A stretch of 42,245 nucleotides of DNA, taken from positions 1-42,245 of the forward strand of contig JAIRMC010000145.1 of the NCBI GenBank assembly GCA_031258965.1, in the 5' to 3' direction. The stretch comes from Azoarcus sp. (GTDB lineage: Bacteria; Pseudomonadota; Gammaproteobacteria; Burkholderiales; Rhodocyclaceae). Below the pieces are notes generated by a model that saw only the letters and a list, made by a program, of their open reading frames with translations, was not told the origin of the DNA and did not search any database. The translations under genes and the position numbers were made by a program. This document shows, piece by piece, positions 34,729 to 42,245 of the stretch. Position 1 is the first letter of the stretch; every line of letters starts with the position of its first letter.

Positions 34729-35178
34729 ATGCAAATCATTTTGCTCGAAAAGGTCGGCAAGCTCGGTTCGCTGGGCGATGTCGTCAAGGTCAAGGACGGT
34801 TATGCTCGCAATTACCTGATTCCACAAGGTTTTGCCAAGCGTGCGACCGAAGCCAACAAGGCCGAATTTGAAGCCCGCCGCGTCGAACTTGAACGCGCCC
34901 AGGCCGACAAACTAGCGGCGGCGCGGGCGGAGAGCGCCAGGCTCGAAGGCCTGATGATCCAGATTACCCGCAAGGCCGGTATGGACGGACGTCTTTTTGG
35001 TTCGGTCAGCAACGTCGACATCGCCGAGGCGCTCGCGGCGCAGGGCTTCGAGGTCGAGCGCGCCGCGGTTCGCATGCCGGAAGGGCATCTGAAGCAGGTT
35101 GGCGATGTCCGGGTCGATGTTGCACTCCACGCCGATGTCGTGGTGCCGATTACCGTGTCGGTGCTGGGCGAACAATAA
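34729..35178 (+). CDS. rplI: 50S ribosomal protein L9
   Basis: 149 residues, normal length. The N-terminal domain [36 protein letters not shown] is followed by the long connecting helix (about 40-75, Glu/Ala/Arg-rich) and the C-terminal domain beginning near [27 protein letters not shown] ribosome site precedes it. It ends the operon; a U-tailed hairpin follows. Confidence 0.97.
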   Translation: MQIILLEKVGKLGSLGDVVKVKDGYARNYLIPQGFAKRATEANKAEFEARRVELERAQADKLAAARAESARLEGLMIQITRKAGMDGRLFGSVSNVDIAEALAAQGFEVERAAVRMPEGHLKQVGDVRVDVALHADVVVPITVSVLGEQ

Positions 35179-35205
35179 GCCGCCTGCCGGCCTGGAAGAT
35201 CTGCG

Positions 35206-35241
35206 AAAAAGGGGCTTGCCCAGTGGCGGCAGCCCCTTTTT
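35206..35241 (+). terminator. Intrinsic terminator after rplI
   Basis: AAAAAGGGGCT / AGCCCCTTTTT with an inner TGCC / GGCA pairing and a short loop, 28 bases past the rplI stop. A-tail and U-tail make it bidirectional. Confidence 0.85.
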
Positions 35242-35364
35242 CGCCGTGCGCCCGGCATGAGCCGCACGCCGATGGGCGAACGTCCCGCCGTCGGCGGTTC
35301 GCGGCGAACGAAACGACGCCCGCCGAAATGACTTTCCCGTGAATCGGGATTTTCCGCGGGTTTT

Positions 35365-35589
35365 TTATTTTACGTTTACGCGCGCGAGGTTGCCGTATTT
35401 TTGCCGGAAGCGTTCGACGCGGCCCGCGGTGTCGACGATCTTCTGCTTGCCGGTATAGAAAGGATGGCAGGACGAGCACACTTCGACGTGCAACGCGGGT
35501 TTGCCGATGGTCGAACGGGTAACGAAGGTATTACCGCAAGAGCAGGTTACGGTAACGTCGTTGTATTTGGGATGGATGTCCGCTTTCAT
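35365..35589 (-). CDS. rpmE: 50S ribosomal protein L31 (zinc-binding type)
   Basis: 74 residues. The zinc ligands of the C+ type are present: CSCG near 16-18 and CSSC near 37-40. [22 protein letters not shown] and [25 protein letters not shown] are canonical. It binds the 50S central protuberance. It is convergent with rplI and monocistronic. No zinc-free paralogue is seen in this window. Confidence 0.97.
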   Translation of the reverse strand: MKADIHPKYNDVTVTCSCGNTFVTRSTIGKPALHVEVCSSCHPFYTGKQKIVDTAGRVERFRQKYGNLARVNVK

Positions 35590-35764
35590 GTCAGGTTCCG
35601 TTGCGGGCGGCGGTTGTGACCGCCCAGGTTAAGGCGCTGCGGGTTTAGGAAAAAGAGCCGGGGATTATCCCTGAACGCGCGCTTTCGGGCAAGGGACCGG
35701 TAGCGAGCTTTGCATTCCTCGCGTTACGTGAAGGACGTCATGCCTTGCCCGTCGTCGTCGCGCC

Positions 35765-36358
35765 TCAAGCGCATGGGTCGTCGGCGTCTTCTCCGGCTTC
35801 TTCCGTGTAAGTGAAGGTCCATGTCCGCGTAACGTCCAGCGCATCGGTATCGGCGCGGATTTCGGGCGGAAACGGCGGGAATGGCGCTGCCTTCCTGGCG
35901 ATGTCCAGAGCGCCGTTGTCGAGTATCTTGTGGCCGGAACCGCGCTCGATCCGGGCCGTTTCAATAGAACCGTCGGCCAGGATGGAAACCGTCATCACCA
36001 GTTCGCCGTAGGTTTTGCCGCGCGCCGCCTTGGGGTAGTGCCGCGAGGCGCTGCACGCGATCTTGCGCCGGAATACCGCGAGGTAATCCTCGAAACGGCG
36101 CTCTGTCACCGTGCCGCCGATCTGCCTGCGGCGCAAGCGTTGCCGGTATGCTTGGGAACGGCGCGCGATTTCGGCTTCGAGTTCGCGTGCGCGGGCTTCA
36201 TCGTTGACGGGCGCTTTGGCCGCCTTTCGCGGCTTTGCCGCATCGGCGGACGAGGGCGTCGCCAGGAGGGCTGCCAGCAGCGCCGCCAGGAATGCGCCCG
36301 CGATCCCGGAGACGGAGAATTTCGTGACAGTACTGCCTGATCGCCCGATCATCGACAT
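35765..36358 (-). CDS. TonB C-terminal domain protein, periplasmic
   Basis: 197 residues. A hydrophobic N-terminal segment (about 15-40, signal anchor) is followed by a Lys/Arg-rich helical stretch (about 40-80) and a TonB-type C-terminal domain (about 100-185: YPKAARGKTYGELVMTVSILADGSIETARIERGSGHKILDNGAL). It has the spacing of an energy-transducer TonB but lacks the usual Pro-Glu/Pro-Lys spacer, and no ExbB/ExbD genes are nearby. It begins on the base after the mgtE stop, so the two are cotranscribed. The exact partner is unknown. Confidence 0.85.
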   Translation of the reverse strand: MSMIGRSGSTVTKFSVSGIAGAFLAALLAALLATPSSADAAKPRKAAKAPVNDEARARELEAEIARRSQAYRQRLRRRQIGGTVTERRFEDYLAVFRRKIACSASRHYPKAARGKTYGELVMTVSILADGSIETARIERGSGHKILDNGALDIARKAAPFPPFPPEIRADTDALDVTRTWTFTYTEEAGEDADDPCA

Positions 36359-37834
36359 CTACAGTAAGAACAGCGTCGCCAACCCGAGGAAGATGAAGAA
36401 GCCGCCCGAGTCGGTCAGCGCCGTGATCATGACCGAGCCGCCCACGGCAGGATCGCCGCCGAACCGCTGGCGCAGCATCGGAATCAGCACCCCCGCGCAG
36501 GCGGCGAGCAGCAGATTGAGCGTCATGGCCGCCGTCATCACCAGCCCCAGCGAGACACTGCGATACAGCCACCAGGACAGCACGCCGAGCAGCCCGCCCC
36601 AGACCACGCCGTTGAACAGGGCGACGCTGAGTTCTTTTTTCAATAACCGTTTCATCGCGCTTTCTTCGATCTGCCCGACGGCGATGGCGCGCACGATCAT
36701 GGTGATAGTCTGGTTGCCCGAGTTGCCGCCGATCCCCGCGACGATGGGCATCAGCGCCGCCAGCGCCACGAGCTTTTCAATCGACCCCTCGAAAGCGCCG
36801 ATCACGCGGGACGCGACGAAGGCCGTGACGAGGTTCACCGCCAGCCAGGCCCAACGGTTCTTCACCGAGTCCCACACCGGGGCGAAAACGTCTTCTTCCT
36901 CACGCAGCCCGGCATGGCTGAGGATTTCCGCCTCGGACTCTTCGCGGATGAAATCGACCACATCGGCCACGGTGAGCCGTCCGATCACCTTGTTGTCCCT
37001 GTCTACGACCGGGGCGGAGACGAGGTCGTACCGCTCGAACGCCTGCGCGGCGTCGCTGGCATCGTCGCCGGGGGCGAAACTGACCATGGATTCGCGCCGC
37101 ATTACGTTCGAGACCTGTTTTTCCGGATCGCTGATGAGCAGCGTCTCCAGCGTGAGGATGCCCATCAGGTGCTCCTCGCGGTCGATGACGAAAAGCTTGT
37201 CGGTGTGATTGGGCAATTCATCGAAGCGGCGCAGGTAGCGCAGCACCACTTCGAGCGTGACATCCTCGCGCACTGTCACGAGGTCGAAATCCATGAGCGC
37301 CCCGACCGAATCTTCGGGGTAGGACATCGCCGCGCGTAGTTGTTCGCGCTCGTCGCTGGAGAGCGACTGGAAAACGTCCCGGATGACCTCGGGCGGCAGA
37401 TCGGGGGCGAGGTCGGCGAGTTCATCGGCGTCCAGCGTTTCGGCGGCCGCTTTCAGCTCGTGCGGCGCCATCGTCTCGATCAGGGATTCGCGGACGGCGT
37501 CGGAGACTTCGAGCAGGATTTCGCCGTCGCGTTCGGCCTTGACCAGATCCCAGACATAGCGCCGCTCTTCCAGCGGCAGGGCTTCCAGGATATAGGCGAT
37601 GTCCGCCGGGTGGAGCGCGTCGAGCCGCTCTCGCAGCTCCCCCGCGTGTTCGGGCGCGGGCAGGACGAGGGCGGGCACTTCTTCGTGAGCTTCGCCGTCT
37701 TGTGCGGAGATGCTCAAGTGCGCCAGCAATATTTGCACTTCGCGCAAATATTGCTGGAGTTCATCGGGGTGGATGCCCCCGGCCTCGATGGGCTGGGGTT
37801 GTTCCCCGGCGTGTGAATCTTTTTCCGGAGCCAT
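36359..37834 (-). CDS. mgtE: Magnesium transporter MgtE
   Basis: 491 residues. An N-terminal superhelical domain (about 60-185; HPADIAYILEALPLEERRYVWDLV) is followed by two CBS domains (about 190-315) that sense Mg2+ and then five membrane spans. The channel signature includes PIVAGIGGNSGNQTITMIVRAIA, with further conserved TDSGGFFIFLG near the end. In homologues, Mg2+ binding between the CBS domains closes the pore. ATG at 37834 was chosen (no strong ribosome site); the frame is open to 37969. Confidence 0.95.
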   Translation of the reverse strand: MAPEKDSHAGEQPQPIEAGGIHPDELQQYLREVQILLAHLSISAQDGEAHEEVPALVLPAPEHAGELRERLDALHPADIAYILEALPLEERRYVWDLVKAERDGEILLEVSDAVRESLIETMAPHELKAAAETLDADELADLAPDLPPEVIRDVFQSLSSDEREQLRAAMSYPEDSVGALMDFDLVTVREDVTLEVVLRYLRRFDELPNHTDKLFVIDREEHLMGILTLETLLISDPEKQVSNVMRRESMVSFAPGDDASDAAQAFERYDLVSAPVVDRDNKVIGRLTVADVVDFIREESEAEILSHAGLREEEDVFAPVWDSVKNRWAWLAVNLVTAFVASRVIGAFEGSIEKLVALAALMPIVAGIGGNSGNQTITMIVRAIAVGQIEESAMKRLLKKELSVALFNGVVWGGLLGVLSWWLYRSVSLGLVMTAAMTLNLLLAACAGVLIPMLRQRFGGDPAVGGSVMITALTDSGGFFIFLGLATLFLL

Positions 37835-38158
37835 TGCGCGGCGTGGGTGAGTGGTGAAGGCGGGAAGCGGCTGCGAGCCGCCGAATGTTTCCGCGCGAGG
37901 CGAAGCACGGATTCTACTTCTTGCCGCGCCGCAGCGAAACGGTTGAAGCGCCGTCATGGGGCGAACCACGCGGTTTACGGTGGAGCCGGGTTCCCCGGCG
38001 GTCTTGCTTTTGGCGTTGATGTCCGCCGCGTCGATGATTAGAGTGGTTTTTGAAAACCGTTAGCGCGGTGTTTAGAGGCGGCCGGATGGCTTTGCTTCGC
38101 CCGTTTTCGACCCATCCGGCGGGAAGAACTCGCGGGGTTTCCGGACTCTGCCCGTCCG
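37835..38158. other. Intergenic region between mgtE and rmuC
   Basis: Small open frames on both strands (for example 37914-38162 on minus) look like non-coding sequence: very basic, with no family resemblance and no ribosome site. A palindromic element at 38081-38120 is the only clear structure. Confidence 0.5.
38081..38120. repeat. REP-like palindromic element
   Basis: GCCGGATGG / CCATCCGGC perfect 9-bp arms around a 22-base loop, downstream of rmuC. Composition and form resemble intergenic REP-type repeats of GC-rich bacteria; it may also end the rmuC transcript, though no U-run follows. Confidence 0.4.
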
Positions 38159-39382
38159 TCAATCCGCTTCCGGCGCATCCACGATGTTGGCGGGCGAGCC
38201 TGGCGCGGCGCTTTCCTCTTCCGAACCGTCGGGCCGCACGGCTTCGATTCGCTGGAAGCGGGCGCTAATCTTGCGGCTGGAGATGTGGACTTCCGCTACG
38301 TCCTTGCCTGCCTGTTCGATGTGCCGGGCAAGCGCCCCCATGCGCGCGTCGAAACGCTGGAAGTCCTGCGCCAGTTTTGCCAGTTCGCTTTGAATGATAT
38401 GGATGTGACGCCGGGTTTCGACGTCTTTCAATACCGCGCGCGCGGTGTTCAGCACGGCCATCAGCGTGGTGGGCGAGACGATCCACACGCGCCGCGATTG
38501 AGCGTAGGCGATGATTTCGGGATGCGCGCCATGCAATTCGGCAAACACCGCTTCGGCGGGCAAGAACATGACCGCGCCATCGGCGGTAACGCCGGGAAGG
38601 ATGTATTTACCGGCAATGGCGTCGACATGGCGGCGCACGTCGGCGCGGAAGGCTGTCTGGGCGGCTTTCTGTTCGGTTTGCGCCAAGCTGGCGTCCAGCA
38701 TGCGGCGGTAGTTTTCGAGCGGGAATTTGGCGTCTATCGCCACGCGGCCCGTGGGCGGCGGCAAGTCCAGCAGGCAGTCGACGCGCGTGCCGTTGGGCAA
38801 GGTCGCCTGGAATGCGCAAATGTCCGGCGGCAACACATTGCGCACCAGCGCTTCGAGCTGTACTTCACCAAACGCGCCACGCGAGCGTTTATCGCCCAGG
38901 AGTTCCTGGAGACTCACCACGCTGGCGCTGAGACCGTCGATTCGCTTTTGCGCTTCGTCTATCGTCGCCAGCCGTTCCATGACGCTGGCGAAAGTGTCGC
39001 CGGTTTTGCGCAGGCTTTCATCAAGCCGGGTATTGATCTGCCCGGTCAGTGTGCGCAATTGCCCTTCCACGCTCTGGGTCAAGGTTTCCATCGAGCGGGA
39101 TAGCTGCATGGAAGCCGAGGCCAGGCCGCTCTGGAGCAGTTCGCGGTCGGCGCGCGCGTTCTCGCCCATGCGGTCGGTCTGCCTGTCCAGCCCGGCGTGG
39201 AGGTCGCGCAATATTTCGCGGTGATGGTCGAGCGCGTTGCGGTCGAGCGCCTCGTCGAGACGTTTGAGCAGGCGGCGACTACGCCATCCCGCGCTGATGA
39301 GCAGCCAGAGCAGCAATACGGCGATGCCCGACAGCAGGCCGGGCACAAGGAAATTCGGGGAAGATTGCAGGAGTTCGTTCAT
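38159..39382 (-). CDS. rmuC: DNA recombination protein RmuC
   Basis: 407 residues. One N-terminal membrane span (about 12-32) is followed by a long coiled coil (about 40-150) and then the RmuC nuclease-like core: GAFGEVQLEALVRNVLPPD, DCLLDLPPPTGRVAIDAKFPLENYRRML (PD-(D/E)XK-type Asp and Lys) and SPTTLMAVLNTARAV. RmuC limits inversions at short inverted repeats. The acidic end (SEEESAAPGS) is variable in the family. It is preceded 16 bases upstream by the amidohydrolase gene on the same strand. Confidence 0.93.
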   Translation of the reverse strand: MNELLQSSPNFLVPGLLSGIAVLLLWLLISAGWRSRRLLKRLDEALDRNALDHHREILRDLHAGLDRQTDRMGENARADRELLQSGLASASMQLSRSMETLTQSVEGQLRTLTGQINTRLDESLRKTGDTFASVMERLATIDEAQKRIDGLSASVVSLQELLGDKRSRGAFGEVQLEALVRNVLPPDICAFQATLPNGTRVDCLLDLPPPTGRVAIDAKFPLENYRRMLDASLAQTEQKAAQTAFRADVRRHVDAIAGKYILPGVTADGAVMFLPAEAVFAELHGAHPEIIAYAQSRRVWIVSPTTLMAVLNTARAVLKDVETRRHIHIIQSELAKLAQDFQRFDARMGALARHIEQAGKDVAEVHISSRKISARFQRIEAVRPDGSEEESAAPGSPANIVDAPEAD

Positions 39383-39398
39383 GGGCGCCGGCGCCGTT

Positions 39399-40625
39399 TC
39401 ATGGATATTGCGCCTCGCCGCGCCGGGGCAGCAGGCGGCGGACGAGTTCTACCCAATAGGCCGCGCCGATGGGAAGAATGCAGTCGTTGAAGTCGTAGGC
39501 CGCATTATGCAATGCGACACTGCCGCGACGTTCGCATCCGGCGAGCGCGTGCTCGGCAATGGCCGTGAGGCCGTTGCCGATCCATATGTAGGCGCCCGGT
39601 TTGTGCGACAAGTAGAAAGCGAAATCTTCCGCGCCCATGCTCGGGCGTTCGCTGGTGTGGACGTTTTCGCGCCCGGCGATGGCGGAGGCGGCTTCCGCGC
39701 AGTGCGCGGCCTCGGCAGCGGTGTTGATTGTCGGCGGATAGCCGCCGGGGAGGAGATCGAAGGTGATTTGTACGCCAAAGGTTTCGCCTATTCCCGCGCA
39801 CAGGCTGCGCAGCCGCTCGAACGCCTTTTCACGCACGGCCGCCGAGAAGCCGCGCAAGGTGCCGGAGAGTTCCGCGCGCTCCGGCAGGACGTTGAATGTG
39901 TCCCCGGCATGAAAGCAAGTCAACGACACGACGGCGGCGTCGAGCGGGTCGAGCGAGCGCGACACGATGCTTTGCGCCGCCTGCACCAGCGCCGCGCCCG
40001 CAAGTACCGGGTCGGCGCTCAAGTGCGGCATCGCCGCGTGGCCGCCCACGCCTTCGATGTGGATATCGAAGCGGTCGGTACCCGCCATGACCGGCCCCGC
40101 ATGCACCGCGAAGTGCCCGGCGGGCAGGCCTGGCCAGTTGTGCATGCCGTATATCGCGTCCATGGGGAAACGTTTGAAGAGTCCGTCTTCGATCATCGCC
40201 CGCGCGCCGCCCGCGCCTTCTTCACCGGGTTGGAAGACCAGGTAGACCGTGCCGTCGAAATCGCGCTCTCTGGCAAGCAGCCTGGCCGCGCCCAGCAGCA
40301 TGGCGGTATGGCCGTCGTGGCCGCAGGCGTGCATGCGGCCTTCGTGCAGCGAGCGATGCGTGAAGCGGTTGGTCTCGGTAATCGGCAGGGCATCCATGTC
40401 CGCCCGCAGCCCAATCGCCCGCTCGCTGCCGCCCGCGCGGAGGGCGCCGACGACGCCGGTGCGGCCAAGGCCGCGACAAGTTTCGATTCCCCAGGCGTCG
40501 AGCCGCGCGGAGACGGCGTCGGCGGTGCGCGTCTCGGAAAAGGCCAGTTCGGGATGGGCATGGAGATCGCGGCGGATGTCTTGCAGGGCCGTATGAATCT
40601 GGCGGGCGTCGTCGAGGGGGGTCAT
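39399..40625 (-). CDS. M20 family amidohydrolase (hippurate hydrolase / N-acyl amino acid deacylase type)
   Basis: 408 residues from ATG 40625; the longer frame to 40766 runs into the tRNA remnant. Two-domain M20D peptidase fold: metal-binding MHACGHDGHTAMLLGAA, catalytic PGEEGAGGARAMI with the Glu pair, and the C-terminal ligand in MGAEDFAFYLSHKPGAY. Family members hydrolyse N-acyl amino acids, hippurate or IAA conjugates in the cytosol with two divalent metals. The substrate is not determined. It is probably cotranscribed with rmuC. Confidence 0.93.
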   Translation of the reverse strand: MTPLDDARQIHTALQDIRRDLHAHPELAFSETRTADAVSARLDAWGIETCRGLGRTGVVGALRAGGSERAIGLRADMDALPITETNRFTHRSLHEGRMHACGHDGHTAMLLGAARLLARERDFDGTVYLVFQPGEEGAGGARAMIEDGLFKRFPMDAIYGMHNWPGLPAGHFAVHAGPVMAGTDRFDIHIEGVGGHAAMPHLSADPVLAGAALVQAAQSIVSRSLDPLDAAVVSLTCFHAGDTFNVLPERAELSGTLRGFSAAVREKAFERLRSLCAGIGETFGVQITFDLLPGGYPPTINTAAEAAHCAEAASAIAGRENVHTSERPSMGAEDFAFYLSHKPGAYIWIGNGLTAIAEHALAGCERRGSVALHNAAYDFNDCILPIGAAYWVELVRRLLPRRGEAQYP

Positions 40626-40713
40626 GAGGCCGTGGGGGGAAAGGAAGGCGAGGGCCGTCAGTTTGGCAATATAGGAGCGCGCCGCGCAATTGCCGCATGC
40701 GGCGACGGAGGAC

Positions 40714-40764
40714 TGGCGCGCCCGGCGCGATCCGGACGCACGGCCCCCGTCTTCGGAGGGCAGC
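40714..40764 (-). pseudogene. 3' half of a decayed tRNA-Arg(CCG)
   Basis: Minus strand 51 bases run from GCTGCCCTCCGAA to GGGCGCGCCA. They align without gaps to the 3' 51 bases of an enterobacterial tRNA-Arg(CCG) recalled from memory, about 37 identical. The anticodon loop CTCCGAA, a paired T-arm (GTGCG/CGCGC) and the CCA end remain. The 5' half is replaced by unrelated AT-rich sequence. This is typical of an integration or deletion scar at a tRNA gene. Confidence 0.65.
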
Positions 40765-40800
40765 AATCGAACACAATATTATCTATATGCCAAAGCACTG

Positions 40801-41022
40801 TCAAGGAGCAAGTGCGCGAACTACCGGCTGGACATGTTTCCGGGTTTGCGTCAAATCATGGGCAAGTTGCAAGGCAAGCCACATGTCCGCCGTAGCTGCT
40901 CCAGCCTTTTCCAGGCGTAACGCCAGACCGGGACTCACAGAAACGCGGATGAAGCCATGGGCGACGCCGTCGCCGGGCCGGGAGGCGGGTTTGCCGGGCA
41001 TGGGGGCGTCCTTCATTCCCAT
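40801..41022 (-). pseudogene. HigA-type antitoxin remnant, HTH missing
   Basis: 73 codons (or 71 from the ATG at 41016). The C-terminal SPGLALRLEKAGAATADMWLALQLAHDLTQTRK is the conserved end of HigA/addiction-module antidote proteins (usual: SPEMALRLEKAFGGSADMWL...). The usual N-terminal PHPGE-like start survives as APMPGKP, but the roughly 30 residues of the helix-turn-helix between them are gone, so DNA binding is not expected. No HigB toxin gene is present upstream. A ribosome site (AAGGA) remains. Confidence 0.65.
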
Positions 41023-41037
41023 TTCCTTGGAGACTTC

Positions 41038-41559
41038 TTAATGCCAATAGCTTTCAATGGCATCTTCGGCGATGGGTTCGTTTATCTCCTTTAATATGTC
41101 ATGAACGATTTTTATCAAATCGTCGTTGAATGAAAAATAGAATGCCAGTTTCCAGTCCTGATAGAGATTACGTAAGTTCAGGCTGCATTCAATGAAAGAA
41201 TCCATTAACAAACTGGCTGGCCCAGTGTTTTCATCTTTCGGTAACGATGGAAAAACATGAATAAAATTAAGCAATGATGGAAATGAATGAATAAAAGTTT
41301 TTTCGTTCATGAATGAGACAATGCTAGTTCCAGCAAGACCAAGACCAAGACCAAGACCCGCTACCTCGGGCCAACATATTTCCGGCCATGGGCGCGCAAT
41401 CAAGTTATAAGAAGGTCTAGCCAACCATGGTTCGTCTTCGTAAACTTGCTCGACATTTAATGTCGAGATGTCATCGGAAATAAATTCGTCGTACGACAGA
41501 TGGATATTCCGTTCTATCGGAAAATATTTTATAAGCCGATCAATAACGGATGTAGCCAT
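41038..41559 (-). CDS. Putative immunity protein for the adjacent Rhs toxin
   Basis: 173 residues from ATG 41559; an ATG at 41595 with GGGAGAG upstream is an alternative that would overlap the toxin end. It is strikingly AT-rich compared with the rest of the window. The protein is acidic, aromatic and probably alpha-helical at its end (DDLIKIVHDILKEINEPIAEDAIESYW); a short Gly-rich stretch (GLGLGLGLAG) is notable. I recognise no family. Position directly after an Rhs C-terminal toxin, same strand, gap of 5 bases, is the standard toxin-immunity layout, so the role is inferred from context. Confidence 0.7.
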   Translation of the reverse strand: MATSVIDRLIKYFPIERNIHLSYDEFISDDISTLNVEQVYEDEPWLARPSYNLIARPWPEICWPEVAGLGLGLGLAGTSIVSFMNEKTFIHSFPSLLNFIHVFPSLPKDENTGPASLLMDSFIECSLNLRNLYQDWKLAFYFSFNDDLIKIVHDILKEINEPIAEDAIESYWH

Positions 41560-41564
41560 TTTGG

Positions 41565-42245
41565 TTATTTCCCACAATTTTTCGCAGCTAACCATTTCTC
41601 TCCCGCCGCCTCATGGTGCCTTTTGTCTCCTCCAGCAAAGCATTGGTTCATTACGTTTTCGCGCGCTCTCGCACATCTTCCATACGCAGCTATCCGCGCC
41701 ACTTTATCCTCACCCGTCATGCCAGACGTACATTTTCCGAGCGTATCCGCTGCATTGCATGCTTCCTTTTTGGCACCTTCAAGTTTGTCGAACTCATCAG
41801 GTGTGCAATTGCCACCATATCTTGAATCAGACCTGTTTCCGCTTGCCGCTTTATGCCCCGCCGACAGCCTGTTTGCCTCCGGGTTGATTGGCACACCCCA
41901 AGGATCTGTTTGGGACTGTTGGTTGATATTCGTGTCCCCTGGAACGCTCAATATCGTTGCAACTGCGGCCCCCCCCACAAGCGCCGTGCCAATTACAGCC
42001 CCTACGCCACAACCGAACGGCCCTCCAAACGGCGCACCCACCACACAACCGACGGCAGGATTCAACCCCAACGGATCAACCCACCCCACCGGATTCACCG
42101 GATACACATACCCATTCAACCCCCCCGCCAATCCAATCGGATCCTGCGTGATATACCGCCCCTGTTTAGGATCGTAATACCGCCACCGATTGTAATAAAA
42201 CCCCGACTCCTCATCAAAGTACTGCCCCTGGAACCGGAGCGGCTG
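41565..42245 (-). CDS. Rhs-family polymorphic toxin, C-terminal part
   Basis: 226 residues; the N-terminal core lies beyond the window. It begins with the end of the Rhs core repeat ([48 protein letters not shown]). After DPLGL the variable toxin region starts with a Gly/Val/Ala-rich hydrophobic stretch, then a compact Cys-rich domain ([50 protein letters not shown]). Six or more Cys and a [12 protein letters not shown] motif suggest a secreted toxin domain of the kind found in Rhs/CdiA tips. The precise activity is unknown. Rhs toxins are usually delivered by type VI secretion. Confidence 0.88.
   Translation of the reverse strand, partial: QPLRFQGQYFDEESGFYYNRWRYYDPKQGRYITQDPIGLAGGLNGYVYPVNPVGWVDPLGLNPAVGCVVGAPFGGPFGCGVGAVIGTALVGGAAVATILSVPGDTNINQQSQTDPWGVPINPEANRLSAGHKAASGNRSDSRYGGNCTPDEFDKLEGAKKEACNAADTLGKCTSGMTGEDKVARIAAYGRCARARENVMNQCFAGGDKRHHEAAGEKWLAAKNCGK

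Noticed and set aside
37914-38162. 82-codon minus-strand frame between mgtE and rmuC
   Set aside because: Very basic, contains the REP-like palindrome, no ribosome site or family resemblance.
39237-40895. 552-codon plus-strand frame across the M20 gene
   Set aside because: Shadow frame; the M20 motifs on the minus strand are decisive.
40697-41041. 114-codon plus-strand frame beginning GAPGAIRTHGPRLRR
   Set aside because: A common false ORF that arises from reading a tRNA on the opposite strand; it covers the tRNA-Arg remnant.

Overview
The window reads as a piece of a GC-rich betaproteobacterial chromosome, most likely from the Rhodocyclales or a neighbouring order. The pointers are the rpsF-priB-rpsR-rplI operon, a two-domain polyphosphate:AMP phosphotransferase, two LpxL-type acyltransferases in tandem, a methylthioinosine phosphorylase, a betaproteobacterial-style hisC-tyrA pair and flagellar accessory genes. 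The genus cannot be fixed from the sequence alone.

Layout. 1-306: tail of a short-chain dehydrogenase. 343-1830: ComM/YifB ATPase. 2032-7148: a minus-strand envelope block (LtaS-like membrane transferase, small membrane protein, sialidase-fold protein, Ca2+ antiporter). 7280-8632: metK with a recognisable promoter and a structured leader. 8695-10982: two lipid A acyltransferase-like genes and a small exported protein. 11022-12316: YqhA-like protein and methylthioinosine phosphorylase. 12457-14274: typA. 14360-14698: an odd Pro/aromatic/acidic orphan protein with a long leader. 15044-16692: thrC with a terminator in its upstream region. 16884-18245: MATE exporter. 18310-20262: HDOD-REC-GGDEF protein. 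20462-21001: Nudix hydrolase. 21155-25738: chemoreceptor plus flagellar accessory genes (FliT-like, FliK-like, FlhB C-domain-like, YcgR). 25759-26580: ADP-ribosylglycohydrolase family. 26758-28743: hisC-tyrA.

28756-31921 is the most striking region: a minus-strand retron. It holds a HEAT-repeat-like gene, then a retron noncoding RNA that can be drawn from the sequence (13-bp perfect a1/a2 repeats, an msr hairpin, a long imperfect msd hairpin of about 111 nt), then a retron reverse transcriptase (NAxxH, YADD and VTG motifs) whose C-terminus carries two to three hydrophobic segments. This points to a membrane-effector retron in which the effector is fused to the RT, with a HEAT-repeat partner.

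32072-33559: polyphosphate:AMP phosphotransferase. 33708-35178: rpsF-priB-rpsR-rplI, with priB apparently starting at CTG. 35365-35589: rpmE. 35765-37834: TonB-domain protein and MgtE. 38159-39382: RmuC. 39399-40625: M20 amidohydrolase. From about 40714 the window becomes accessory: a decayed tRNA-Arg 3' half, a HigA antitoxin remnant lacking its helix-turn-helix, an AT-rich putative immunity gene, and the C-terminus of an Rhs polymorphic toxin running off the end.
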